Shown piece after piece: positions 27,046 through 37,541 of a stretch of 64,000 nt of DNA. Source of the stretch: DASSLY01 sp035689185 (GTDB taxonomy: Bacteria; Actinomycetota; Actinomycetes; Actinomycetales; Dermatophilaceae); contig DASSLY010000044.1 in the NCBI GenBank assembly GCA_035689185.1, positions 72,383-136,382 of the forward strand, in the 5' to 3' direction. Under the pieces are notes generated by a model that saw only the letters and a list, made by a program, of their open reading frames with translations, did no database searches and had not been told where the DNA came from. Made by a program: the position numbers and the translations under genes. The stretch's first letter is position 1; every line of letters starts with the position of its first letter.

Positions 27046-27363
27046 CTAGCGGCCCCGCGCCGGGCGGGCGGCCAGCGACTCGACATACAGCCGGGCCTCG
27101 TCGGCCAGCCCATCCCACTCCGGCTCGCGCCCCGCGACCGCCACCCACTGCCGCATCGTGCGCCGGCCCATGGTCATCGGCGCCCCGACGCCCGTGGCCA
27201 CGAGCTCGGCCATCCGGGCAGCCGGCACCTTCACCACGAACCGGCCGTCGGGCAAGAGGAACGCGAACAGCTTTCCGCCGGTCATGAGTCCCGGCTGGGA
27301 CAGGGCCCGGCCCATCGTCACCCCCGGGTGCTGCAGCTGCCGGGCACAGACCTCCTCGAACAC
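27046..27363 (-). CDS. TfoX/Sxy N-terminal-domain-like protein
   Basis: A 105-residue protein matching the pattern of the TfoX N-terminal domain: a helix, then MGRALSQPGLMTGGKLFAFL, DGRFVVKVPAARMAEL, and a closing helix. TfoX/Sxy regulates competence in gammaproteobacteria; in actinobacteria such short proteins are widespread and uncharacterised. It lies just downstream of the Tad operon on the opposite strand. No DNA-binding role can be claimed from sequence. Confidence 0.6.
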   Translation of the reverse strand: MFEEVCARQLQHPGVTMGRALSQPGLMTGGKLFAFLLPDGRFVVKVPAARMAELVATGVGAPMTMGRRTMRQWVAVAGREPEWDGLADEARLYVESLAARPARGR

Positions 27364-27622
27364 GCGGCCATCCTGCTACGACCGGGGCACCCTCAGGTAG
27401 GTCACCGTCGCGGACACGACCACCGCCCGGCGCGGGCCCGGGAGCCGCGCGGGCCTGCGGCGGTTGGCGTCTCGCTCCGCCACGCCGTTTCGCTCCCGGG
27501 TTCGTCCCCGGGTACTGGCAGGCTGTCCGCGAGCACCCGCCGGACCCGTCGCAGCCACGGGTCCGGTCCCCGCGGTAGGTCAGGTCGCGCTCGTCGCGCC
27601 GGCCGGAGGAGGAACCCAGGCG

Positions 27623-30600
27623 ATGACGGCAGGGCACCAGCAGCAGGCAGGGGACGTGCTGGAGCTGCGGATCCACGGGGTGAGCAACACCCCGCCCAGG
27701 GCGATGCTGGACCTGCCGCTGGACGGGATCGCCCAAGCGGAGGGCGACGAGCTGGGCAGCTTCTGGCGGCCGACCGATCGGGCGCTGCGCCGCCTCACCC
27801 CGGTGGACCGGGGGTACGTGCCGCCGGGTGTCACCCGGGAGGCCTACTCCTGGGGCGGCCTGGCCCGCACCTCCATCGGCGGGACCTCCGCGCTCGGGCA
27901 GTTGCTGGCCGTCGCCGGGCGATTCGGCTGGTCGCTGCTCATCCCGTTCGGCCTGGTCAACGTGGCCTACTGGAGCCGGCGCCTGGTCCGCCACGTCGAC
28001 CTTCCGGCCGATGGCGACCTGCTGGACCAGGGCAACGGGCCGGCTGCCATGGTCCCGCTGGACCACCAGAACCGCAATGCCGGCGGCCCGTTGCGGTTCG
28101 CCGGGCTGCTGCTCACCCTGCTGACGGCGACCACCGCCTCGGTGGTGTCGCTGGACCTGTTGGCGGTGCAGTGCTTCTCCGCGTCGGACAACCCCTGCTC
28201 GGGGTTGCCGTCGTGGGCCGGGTTCCTCTACGACTGGAGCCTGTCCCGCCGGTTGGCGCTGCTGAGCCTGGTGCCCGTGGCCCTCGTGCTGTTCCTGTGG
28301 TTCCTGGCCGGTCGGTCCCGCACCCGGTACGAGCGGGCCACCGGGGACCAGGACTACGGCCAGGATTCACCCGATGCGCGTGCCGCAACCGCCGAGACCG
28401 CGGCGCCGCAGTGGCCGATGCTGTCCACCCCGGGGTTCTGGAACCACGCCAAGGTCAGCAGCTCCACCGCCACCCTGCACGTCTGCGCCGTCATGCTGGT
28501 CGTGTCGCTGCTCACCGCCTGGCACCTGCACTTCGGCGGTGGCAGCGACTGCGGCACGTTCCGGTCGGTCTTCGGGCCCGGCTGCCGGGCCCAGGCCACC
28601 GCCGGGGCGGGCTGGGCCGGCAGCCTCGTCGCGATCGGCGCGTACCTAATCCTGCTCGTCCTGGTGGCCGTGTTGGTGGTGGTGCGCACCGACGACGTCG
28701 CCGACATCCTGGGACCGCGGATGGACGAGCTGAGCGGGCCCTCTCGGCTGCTGCGCCGACACGGGTTCGCCGTAGTGGTGGGCTGGCTCAGCGCCGCCGC
28801 CTTCGGGCACCAGCTGCTGGCGATGGCAGTGCAGGACTTCTCCTTCCCTGCGGTGGAGACGGGCGGCCTGACCGGCGGTGCCACCCGGGTCTTCCTGGTC
28901 GGGGCCTCGTCGGCGGTGCTGGTCGAGCTGGCCCTGCTGGTGGGGGTGTCGCTGTCCGCGCTGAGCTGGCGCTTCGTCGGCGAGCCGTGGCCGATCGTGA
29001 CCGGGCTCGGGTTCACCCTCACCCTGCTGGCCGCGGGCGCCGCGGGGCCTGGCGCGGTCCGGGTCGTCCTCGGCGTCGCCGCGGCGGCGCTCGCGCTGGT
29101 GACCGTGCTGCCGGTGTTCGTGGTGGACCAGGGGCAGAACGGCCCTCGCCGCCGGTACCAGATGTGGGGCGGGTGCGCGCCGGGAGTGCTGCTGCTGCTG
29201 GCCAGCCTGCTCTGTATGACGATCGCCAGCGCGGTCGTCGTGACCCTGGGCAACATCCTCAACGGCAACTGGTCGGCGGCATCCCTGGCCGGTATCGCCC
29301 AGCCGGCGCCGGCTCCGCAGACCCAGTGCCCGGCCGGGTGCGTCTCCGCCGCGCCGATCGCGCTCTCGGCGCCACGGCCCTACATCTGGTTCGGCGCCCT
29401 GCTCCTGCTCGTCCTGGTCCTCGCCGTGCTCGTGGCCGCCGGTGTCGCGGGGCGGGTCTGGCTGGTGTCGCGACGTGCGACGCTCGCCCCGGCGGAGCGG
29501 CACGCCCTCCCCGCCCTCCCCAGGCGGGCGGTCCGGGCCGTCCGGCTCCGTGGCGGGGAGGCGCGGGACACCTTGAGTCCGGGGCCCGTGACCGACGCGG
29601 TCCGGGTGGCCCGCGCCGCGGCGGCTCGCGCGCACCGGGCCGAGAAGGGAGCGGCCCTGCTGACGTATGCCGCGACGGCGGCCCTGCTCGGGGCGGTGAG
29701 CTCCACGGCAATGGGGACCACACCCAGGATGGGGACCTGGACCTACGAAACGGTGACGTCGTTGATGGCCTGGGGGATGTGGACGCTCACCCTGGTCGGC
29801 GCCGGGGTGGTGGCGCTGGCCACCGGCACCGGCGCGGGCGCGGGCGGAGGCAGGGCCGCCGCGGGCGCCGCCGCGCAAGGCGACGGCTCGGCACCCGGCG
29901 GGAGCCGCCCGCTGGGCCTGCTGTGGGACCTCATCTGCTTCCTGCCCCGCGCCGGCCACCCGTACGGACCGCCGTGCTACGCCGAACGGGTCGTGCCCGA
30001 GCTGCTGGGGCGGTACCGGTGGTGGCTGACCGCGGAGGGGACGCTGGCCGACGGCGAGGTCGAGACAAGCCCGCGCAGCATCGTGGTGTCGGCGCACTCG
30101 CTGGGCTGCGTCCTGGCGGTGGCGACCGTCCTGGCGGCACCCCGGCCGGGCGACGGACGGTCGCCGGTGCCCCGGCTGTCGCTGCTCACCTACGGCTGCC
30201 AGCTGCGGGCCTACTTCTCCCGGCTGTTCCCCGAGCTGCTCGGCCCCGACGTCCTGGGCTCTCCGGCCTGCCGGGCAGCGGACCTGAGCACCGCCGACCC
30301 GTGGGCCACCGAGCGCAGCGACGTCAAGCCGCCGGCGCCGGTCTACCCCGACTCGGTGCGCGACCTGGTCGGCGGCAGCCAGGACAGCCGTGGCCGGTGG
30401 GTCAACCTCTGGCACCTCACCGACCCGCTCGGCTTCCCGGTAGGGCTGTACCCGCCCGGCGGCGGCCAGGGCACGCAGGACGCGCAGGACACCGAGGTCG
30501 ACTGGTACGCCGAGGAGGTGGACCGCACGGCATACCTGCTGGCGGTCCTCGCGCACAGCGACTACGCGCGGACCGCGGCCTACGCCAGCGCGGTCGAGGA

Positions 30601-30667
30601 CCTGTCCGGCGTCCCCTGGGTCCCGTCCCCGGTGCAGCCGCCAGGGGTGGCGGGCCCGGTCGCGTAG
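27623..30667 (+). CDS. Large membrane protein with lipase-like serine hydrolase motif
   Basis: A 1014-residue protein starting ATG 27623 after GGAGGAGGAAC. The N-terminus has LRIHGVSNTPP (residues ~15-25), like the strand-oxyanion-hole segment of alpha/beta hydrolases. About 10-12 membrane segments fill residues ~95-720. The C-terminal domain contains RSIVVSAHSLGCVLAVATVL with nucleophile-elbow Ser826 (AHSLG). The two halves of one hydrolase fold may therefore be split by a membrane domain. It overlaps the -10 element of prfB with its stop codon. Substrate unknown; not matched to a named family. Confidence 0.6.
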   Translation: MTAGHQQQAGDVLELRIHGVSNTPPRAMLDLPLDGIAQAEGDELGSFWRPTDRALRRLTPVDRGYVPPGVTREAYSWGGLARTSIGGTSALGQLLAVAGRFGWSLLIPFGLVNVAYWSRRLVRHVDLPADGDLLDQGNGPAAMVPLDHQNRNAGGPLRFAGLLLTLLTATTASVVSLDLLAVQCFSASDNPCSGLPSWAGFLYDWSLSRRLALLSLVPVALVLFLWFLAGRSRTRYERATGDQDYGQDSPDARAATAETAAPQWPMLSTPGFWNHAKVSSSTATLHVCAVMLVVSLLTAWHLHFGGGSDCGTFRSVFGPGCRAQATAGAGWAGSLVAIGAYLILLVLVAVLVVVRTDDVADILGPRMDELSGPSRLLRRHGFAVVVGWLSAAAFGHQLLAMAVQDFSFPAVETGGLTGGATRVFLVGASSAVLVELALLVGVSLSALSWRFVGEPWPIVTGLGFTLTLLAAGAAGPGAVRVVLGVAAAALALVTVLPVFVVDQGQNGPRRRYQMWGGCAPGVLLLLASLLCMTIASAVVVTLGNILNGNWSAASLAGIAQPAPAPQTQCPAGCVSAAPIALSAPRPYIWFGALLLLVLVLAVLVAAGVAGRVWLVSRRATLAPAERHALPALPRRAVRAVRLRGGEARDTLSPGPVTDAVRVARAAAARAHRAEKGAALLTYAATAALLGAVSSTAMGTTPRMGTWTYETVTSLMAWGMWTLTLVGAGVVALATGTGAGAGGGRAAAGAAAQGDGSAPGGSRPLGLLWDLICFLPRAGHPYGPPCYAERVVPELLGRYRWWLTAEGTLADGEVETSPRSIVVSAHSLGCVLAVATVLAAPRPGDGRSPVPRLSLLTYGCQLRAYFSRLFPELLGPDVLGSPACRAADLSTADPWATERSDVKPPAPVYPDSVRDLVGGSQDSRGRWVNLWHLTDPLGFPVGLYPPGGGQGTQDAQDTEVDWYAEEVDRTAYLLAVLAHSDYARTAAYASAVEDLSGVPWVPSPVQPPGVAGPVA

Positions 30668-30670
30668 GCT
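30665..30670 (+). promoter_or_regulatory. -10 element TAGGCT of prfB
   Basis: TAGGCT includes the TAG stop of the upstream membrane-protein gene and ends eight bases before the prfB GTG, so prfB is probably transcribed as a leaderless mRNA from here. Confidence 0.4.
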
Positions 30671-30678
30671 GAACCCTC

Positions 30679-31788
30679 GTGGCTGTCGACTGGGGCGAGG
30701 AGATCCGGGCGCTGCGACAGACGATGGACTCCGTCCGCGAGGTGACCGACCTGGATTCGCTGCGGAGCCGGATCGCCGACCTGGAGAAGCAGTCCGGCGC
30801 ACCCGACCTGTGGGACGACCCGGACCACGCCCAGGAGGTGACCAGCGAGCACTCGCGGGCCACTGCGGAGCTGGAACGGGTCACCGGGATGGACTCGCGG
30901 ATCGAGGATCTGCAGGCCCTGGTGGAGCTCGGCCAGGAGGAGGCCGATGCGCCGACGATGGCCGAGGCCGAGCGCGAGCTGGCCAAGCTGAAGAAGGCGG
31001 TCGGCGAGCTCGAGGTTCGCACGCTGCTGTCGGGGGAGTACGACGAGCGCGAAGCGGTGGTCACCATCCGCTCCGGCGCGGGCGGGGTGGACGCGGCGGA
31101 CTTCGCCGAGATGCTGCTGCGGATGTACCTGCGCTGGGCGGAGCGTCACGGGTACCCCACCGCGGTGCTGGACACCTCCTACGCCGAGGAGGCCGGGCTG
31201 AAGTCGGCGACCTTCGAGGTGAAGGTCCCCTACGCGTTCGGCCACCTCTCCGTCGAGGCCGGCACCCACCGGCTGGTCCGCATCTCCCCATTCGACAACC
31301 AGGGGCGCCGGCAGACCAGCTTCGCCGCGGTCGAGGTCATCCCGCTCATCGCCCAGACCGACTCGGTCGAGATCCCCGAGAACGAGATCAAGGTGGACGT
31401 CTTCCGCTCCTCCGGCCCGGGCGGCCAGAGCGTCAACACCACGGACTCGGCGGTCCGGATGACTCACCTGCCGACCGGGATCGTGGTGTCGATGCAGAAC
31501 GAGAAGTCCCAGATCCAGAACCGGGCGGCCGCGTTGCGGGTGCTGCAGTCACGGCTGCTGCTGCAGCGGCAGGCCGAGGAGAGCGCCGAGCGCAAGGCGA
31601 TGGCCGGCGACGTCAAGGCGAGCTGGGGTGACCAGATGCGGTCCTACGTGCTGCACCCGTACCAGATGGTCAAGGACCTGCGCACGAACCACGAGGTCAG
31701 CCAGCCGAACGCGGTGTTCGACGGGGACATCGACGACTTCATCGAGGCGGGCATCCGCTGGAAGAGAGCCGCCGAGCGGGAGTCCTGA
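30679..31788 (+). CDS. prfB: Peptide chain release factor 2
   Basis: RF2 (369 residues) releases nascent chains at UGA and UAA. The stop-codon recognition tripeptide SPF is at residues 203-205 and the catalytic GGQ at 248-250 ([17 protein letters not shown]). GTG start at 30679. The in-frame autoregulatory UGA and programmed frameshift of most RF2 genes are absent: the frame is continuous. In many actinobacteria ftsE-ftsX follow directly; here they begin almost 9 kb on. Confidence 0.96.
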   Translation: MAVDWGEEIRALRQTMDSVREVTDLDSLRSRIADLEKQSGAPDLWDDPDHAQEVTSEHSRATAELERVTGMDSRIEDLQALVELGQEEADAPTMAEAERELAKLKKAVGELEVRTLLSGEYDEREAVVTIRSGAGGVDAADFAEMLLRMYLRWAERHGYPTAVLDTSYAEEAGLKSATFEVKVPYAFGHLSVEAGTHRLVRISPFDNQGRRQTSFAAVEVIPLIAQTDSVEIPENEIKVDVFRSSGPGGQSVNTTDSAVRMTHLPTGIVVSMQNEKSQIQNRAAALRVLQSRLLLQRQAEESAERKAMAGDVKASWGDQMRSYVLHPYQMVKDLRTNHEVSQPNAVFDGDIDDFIEAGIRWKRAAERES

Positions 31789-32839
31789 CGGGGCCCACGC
31801 CGGCCCAACGAGTCCGTCCTGGTCATTGTGGGCGCCGGGGGCGCCGGTCGGCGGGGCCTAGACCCGTAACCGGCGTGCCGGGACGGGTGTGTGAACCTCG
31901 TAGCGGTTACACCGAGTTCCTGCCTCCAGCGGCGACTGCCCGGCCGGTCGCTGCGGAGTGGACCTGCTCGAAGCGTTGGCTGAGGCGCTGCGACTGGCTT
32001 GGCCCGAGCGGGCCACGGGGCGCGGCTTCAGGGCCAAACCCCAGCCGGTGCGCGGGGTTCATCAACGACGAGATCGACAGCCACTCCCCGCTGGCGTGCG
32101 CAGATATTCCTCCCTGATGGGCGCAAGGAGACGGAGTCCGTCTTGCGAACCCGGGTGAAAGCCTCCTTCGCCGCCAGTGAAATCACCGCAAAACGGTTAA
32201 AACCGACAACAGATCCGTGCGCGCACGGGCCAAGGCTGTTCGCAGGAACCTGAGATTCGATCACGCACAGGCGCATCAGCCCCTACCGGTCCCAGACCAC
32301 GGGAAGGGTCGAACCGGTGCAAGAGCACCTTGGAACAGGAATGGGCCTGCGCCCGGTTCCAACCCAGTGAGGCCGAGCGCGTTCGCCGCCATTCCTGGCT
32401 TCCTGCACACCTGCGAGCACCACTGCGGCCACACCGAACTCGCCGGCACGTTGCCAACAGATCTCCTGCCCAAGCTCCGTGGGCTCAACGCTGCAGCCAT
32501 ACCGCAGTCGGCGCAAGTCAGCAGCAGATCTCCTACTCGACCTCCGTGGGCTCAACACCTTGGCCAGGACGGAATTGCGCTTGATGCAGCAGACTTGCGG
32601 CCGGGCGACATGATGCGCTGAATTCGTTCGTTCGACCCATTCCCAACGGCGGGCGGCGGGCGTATCTTGCTCGCTAGCCGGCACCACGTGCCGCTGCCCT
32701 CTTCTTGCGAGGGTATGGAAAGGGAGTGACGTTCAGGACGAAGTGAGGACGGTCGGGCTGCGGGGCGGGTGGCCGGCAAAAGTCGCCGCCTGCTCGTGAG
32801 GAGTTCCGCAGGTTCCGTCCGCTGGCGCGCCGGCCACAC
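31789..32839. other. Gene-poor region after prfB
   Basis: About 1,050 bases with visibly lower GC than its surroundings and no frame I would call a gene; the short open frames on both strands have no good ribosome-binding sites or recognisable products. A 32-base segment beginning CAGATCTCCT is repeated imperfectly (28/32) at 32458-32489 and 32525-32556. It could be the degraded end of a mobile element, but no transposase remnant is recognised. Confidence 0.5.
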
Positions 32840-34450
32840 GTGGCCGTGGCAGCCGCCGTCGTGTTAGCCGTGTCGGCCGCGTTGCCGACGACCGCCTATG
32901 CCTCGCACCCCGAGGCCAGCCTGGCCGGAAGCAACTTCGAGATCGACACCAACGCCAACCTGAAGGTCGACGATCCGGCCCCGTCCATCGACTGGGCCAG
33001 CGTCACCGAGGATCGCAAGGCCGACAAGCCGACCGGCAACGGTGACGACTCGTTCGGCCAGGGGACCAAGGAAGACACCGCGGTGCCCACCGTGGTGGAC
33101 GGCAGCATCCCGCCGAACAAGAGCGACCTGCTCAACTTCGGGGTCTACCTGGAACGGGCCGGCACCAACCGGTTCCTGCACATGTTCTGGCACCGGGTCC
33201 AGGAGCCGTCCGGCACCACCAACATGGACTTCGAGTTCAACCAGTCCAAGACGCCCAGCGCCAACGGCGTGACCCCGGTCCGCACTGCCGGTGACCTCCT
33301 GGTGCAGTACGACCTGTCCCAGGGCGGGGTGAACCCGGTGCTGTTCCTGTCCCGCTGGGTGACCTCGGGCACCGCCGCCCAGGTGTGCGAGGCGTCGAAC
33401 TCGCTGCCCTGCTGGGGCAAGAAGACCAACCTGACCGCGGCCGGTGACGCCACCGGCTCGATCAACTCCACGGCGATCCCGACCGCCGAGGCCGACGGCT
33501 TGGGCGGCATCTCGGCGCGTACCTTCGGCGAGGCGTCGGTCGACTTCAACGCCATCGTCGGCGGCACCCAGTGTGTCGCCTTCGACAGCGCCTACCTGAA
33601 GAGCCGCTCGTCGGACGCTTTCACCGCCGCGCTGAAGGACTTCATCGCCCCGCTGCCCACCAACATCAGCATCTGCGGCTCGGTCAGGGTGCTCAAGACC
33701 GACGACGCGGGCACCGCGTTGAACGGCGCGGAGTTCACCCTCTACGTCGACAACGCCCCGGTCGGCGGGACCCGCGGCGCCGAGGACACCGCGACGACGC
33801 TGAAGTGCACCACCGGCGAGGGCACCGACCCGGACGGGGAGTGCACCATCGAGAACGTGCTTCAGGGTGAGTACTGGCTGGTCGAGACGGTCGTCCCGGC
33901 CGGGCACAACGGCGTCGCGGACCAGCACGTGACCGTGGTCGCCGACCAGACCGTCACCGTCGGCCCGCTGGTCGACCCCCGTCAACGTGGGGCCATCACG
34001 GTCACCAAGCTGCGCAAGCACGCGGCCTCGGGGCCGGGTGACCACCCGCAGGCTGGTGTCACCTTCACCGTGAACGGGCAGAGCAGGGTCACCGGCGCCA
34101 ACGGCCAGGCCTGCTTCGACGGGCTGCTGTTCGGCAGCTACACGGTCACCGAGACCGTGCCGGCTGGCTACCACGGGGAGGCCCCGAAGACCGTCACGGT
34201 CAACAACGAGGCCACCTGCGCCGATGCCACCTACGTCGGTGAGACGGTCACCTTCATCAACATCCCGCTGACTGACCTCACCGTGTCCGTGAACTCCCAG
34301 GTCGCCGGTGGCACCAACAGCAAGATCACCTGCACCGGCCTGACACCCACGCCGGCCGACGCTACCCCCAACGCCTTCGACGACATCTCGGAGACCGTCA
34401 AGGACCTCGAGCCCGGGACCTACACCTGCACGGTCGTGATCGATCCCTGA
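32840..34450 (+). CDS. Secreted protein with two prealbumin-fold (SpaA-like) domains
   Basis: A 536-residue exported protein. Residues 1-21 form the hydrophobic and cleavage parts of a signal peptide (VVLAVSAALPTTAYA). Residues ~22-280 are an N-terminal domain found in actinobacterial surface proteins. Two prealbumin/CnaB-like domains follow (~282-375 and ~385-475), each with an E-box-like strand: YWLVETVVPAGHN and YTVTETVPAGYHG; a beta-rich end has two Cys. No LPXTG or anchor helix, so it is probably released. The GTG at 32840 is the only in-frame start, yet the open frame continues upstream to 32747 and encodes an Arg-rich stretch suited to a signal-peptide n-region; the true start may be lost or frameshifted. 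Confidence 0.75.
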   Translation: MAVAAAVVLAVSAALPTTAYASHPEASLAGSNFEIDTNANLKVDDPAPSIDWASVTEDRKADKPTGNGDDSFGQGTKEDTAVPTVVDGSIPPNKSDLLNFGVYLERAGTNRFLHMFWHRVQEPSGTTNMDFEFNQSKTPSANGVTPVRTAGDLLVQYDLSQGGVNPVLFLSRWVTSGTAAQVCEASNSLPCWGKKTNLTAAGDATGSINSTAIPTAEADGLGGISARTFGEASVDFNAIVGGTQCVAFDSAYLKSRSSDAFTAALKDFIAPLPTNISICGSVRVLKTDDAGTALNGAEFTLYVDNAPVGGTRGAEDTATTLKCTTGEGTDPDGECTIENVLQGEYWLVETVVPAGHNGVADQHVTVVADQTVTVGPLVDPRQRGAITVTKLRKHAASGPGDHPQAGVTFTVNGQSRVTGANGQACFDGLLFGSYTVTETVPAGYHGEAPKTVTVNNEATCADATYVGETVTFINIPLTDLTVSVNSQVAGGTNSKITCTGLTPTPADATPNAFDDISETVKDLEPGTYTCTVVIDP

Positions 34451-34471
34451 CCGCGACCCGCGGGGGGTGAC

Positions 34472-34494
34472 GTCTGGGGTCCCGGACCCCAGAC
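34472..34494. terminator. Hairpin after the prealbumin-fold gene
   Basis: GTCTGGGGTCC and its exact complement GGACCCCAGAC are separated by one base (11-bp inverted repeat), 22 bases after the stop. No U-tract, as is common for actinobacterial terminators. Confidence 0.65.
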
Positions 34495-34567
34495 CCCACC
34501 CCAACGGCTCACCTCCATCTTCACTGGCTCCTGCCACCAGGGGCATCAGATCCTTCGTGGAGTACGC

Positions 34568-35068
34568 ATGCGCAAACATCGAGTCCTCCTGTCAGTACCC
34601 TTCGCCGTCGTCCTGGCCCTCTTCCTGGCGATGCCTGCCACCGCGGCGACCTCCGGGGCACACTTCTTCAACGTCAGCAGCTCGGTCAACGACGCGGGAT
34701 CCCTGCTGGTCAGCTATGACGAGGCCGGCGTGGGCAACGCCACCGTGAACTACACCATCGACGTCGTCAACGCCTCTGCCACCTACGCCTGCATCAACGG
34801 CGGCGGCAGGCATCCCAAGGCCGCCAACAAGCAGACCGTGAGCAGCTCCCTGACGGTCTCCTTCTCCCGCGACCCGGCCAACGGACGGGTCACAGGCACG
34901 ACCTCGCCGGCGATCGGCCCCGAGTCCCAGGGCTCGTTCGCCTGCCCCTCCGGGCAGACGCTCGTGCTGGCATCGGTCTCCTACAGCGGCATCACGCTGA
35001 CGGACACGACCAACAACGTCTCCACGCCCGTGCCAGACGCGAGCCGGACATTCGTCAACCTGAGGTAG
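34568..35068 (+). CDS. Small secreted protein, unknown
   Basis: A 166-residue protein with a clear signal peptide (MRKHRVLLSVPFAVVLALFL then AMPATAA, cleavage near residue 27). The mature part is Ser/Thr/Val-rich and probably beta-sandwich (LLVSYDEAGVGNATVNYTID), with two Cys (YACINGGG and SFACPSG) that may form a disulfide. No family recognised. It follows the prealbumin-fold protein after a terminator-like hairpin and may be a partner surface protein. Confidence 0.7.
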   Translation: MRKHRVLLSVPFAVVLALFLAMPATAATSGAHFFNVSSSVNDAGSLLVSYDEAGVGNATVNYTIDVVNASATYACINGGGRHPKAANKQTVSSSLTVSFSRDPANGRVTGTTSPAIGPESQGSFACPSGQTLVLASVSYSGITLTDTTNNVSTPVPDASRTFVNLR

Positions 35069-35100
35069 TGCCGTCGCCGCCCTGTTCGCCCGACACCGAA

Positions 35101-35127
35101 GGGGAGAGCCGCACCGCGGCTCTCCCC
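35101..35127. terminator. Bidirectional terminator hairpin
   Basis: A perfect 12-bp stem (GGGGAGAGCCGC / GCGGCTCTCCCC) with a 3-base loop, between the small secreted protein and convergent nagA. It can serve both strands. Confidence 0.8.
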
Positions 35128-35164
35128 ATCGCGTCAGCGACCGCGGCGGGCGCGCAGGCGCACG

Positions 35165-36283
35165 CTAGGCGGCGAAAGCCCCCCGGCGCAGCACCCGTGT
35201 CACCGCGAGGTCGTCGTCGAGGACCACGAGGTCCGCGAGTGCCCCCGGCTCCAGGTGGCCCACCCCGGCCAGCCCTAGCGCGGCCGCCGGGCGGGCCGTG
35301 GCCGCGGCGACAGCCTCGGCCAGCGGCACGCCGGCGACCTGCACCGCATACCGCAGGCCTCCGGCCATGGTCAGGGTGCTGCCGGCGATGGCGCCGGTGG
35401 CCACCAGGGTCGCCCGTCCGTCGCGGACCTCCACCAGCATGGGGCCCAGCGCGTAGCGCCCGTCGGCGGCTGCGGCTGCCGCCATCGCATCGGTCACCAG
35501 CAGGAAGCGGCCGGGCGTGGCCGCGGCGGCGTTGCGCACGTAGGCCGGGTGCAGGTGCACCCCGTCGGCGACCAGCTCGACGTGGACCCGCTGGTCCTCC
35601 AGCAGCGCGAGCGCCGGACCGGGCTCCCGGTGGTGCAACGGGCGCATCGCGTTGAACAGGTGGGTCGCCATCCGGGCGCCGGCCGCGACCGCCTCCCGGG
35701 CCTGGGCGTACGTCGCGTCGGTGTGCCCGACCGCGGGCGTCACCCCCAGCTCGGCCAGCCGAGCAACCGCCGGTATGCCGCCGGGCAGCTCCGGGGCCAG
35801 CGTCACCATCCGCAGTGTGCCCGACGCTGCGGCGACCAGCCGCTCGATGTCCGCGGCCCGCGGCGCCGTCAGCAGCCCGCGGTCGTGCGCCCCGGCATAC
35901 CGGGGGGACAGCCACGGGCCCTCCAGGTGCAGCCCGGCCAGCACCCCCTCGTCGACGAGCGGGGCCAGCGCGGCCAGGTGGCCGGCCAGCCGGTCCACCG
36001 TGTCGGTGACCAGGCTGGCGACCACGGTGGTGGTGCCGTGCGCGAGGTGCGCCGCGGCCGCGACCCGGGCCGCGTCGCCCGATCCGTCGGTGAAGGAGGC
36101 GCCGCCACCACCGTGGCAGTGGATGTCCACGAACCCGGGGACGACCGTGCCGGTGAGCCGCACGTCCGGGGGCCGGGGCGGCATACCCGAGCCCACGGCG
36201 ACCACGCGCTCCCCGCCGGTCTCCACGAAGCCGGGCTCGAGCACCCGGTCCGGGGTGAGCAGGCGGGGAGCAGCGATCAGCAT
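35165..36283 (-). CDS. nagA: N-acetylglucosamine-6-phosphate deacetylase
   Basis: A 372-residue amidohydrolase that removes acetate from GlcNAc-6-P to give glucosamine-6-P. Metal and substrate motifs are in order: VDIHCHGGGG, HLEGPWLSP, VGHTDATY, THLFNAMRPLHHREPG, VADGVHLHP and the catalytic Asp in LVTDAM. Thirteen bases after the GlcNAc EIIC gene on the same strand, forming gntR - EIIC - nagA. Its product would be used by the SIS-type deaminase encoded divergently. Confidence 0.94.
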   Translation of the reverse strand: MLIAAPRLLTPDRVLEPGFVETGGERVVAVGSGMPPRPPDVRLTGTVVPGFVDIHCHGGGGASFTDGSGDAARVAAAAHLAHGTTTVVASLVTDTVDRLAGHLAALAPLVDEGVLAGLHLEGPWLSPRYAGAHDRGLLTAPRAADIERLVAAASGTLRMVTLAPELPGGIPAVARLAELGVTPAVGHTDATYAQAREAVAAGARMATHLFNAMRPLHHREPGPALALLEDQRVHVELVADGVHLHPAYVRNAAAATPGRFLLVTDAMAAAAAADGRYALGPMLVEVRDGRATLVATGAIAGSTLTMAGGLRYAVQVAGVPLAEAVAAATARPAAALGLAGVGHLEPGALADLVVLDDDLAVTRVLRRGAFAA

Positions 36284-36296
36284 CGGCGCAGCATCC

Positions 36297-37537
<1,241 letters not shown>

Positions 37538-37541
<4 letters not shown>

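Noticed and set aside
30679..31788. Programmed frameshift in prfB
   Set aside because: The reading frame is continuous from the GTG through SPF and GGQ; no in-frame UGA near codon 25.
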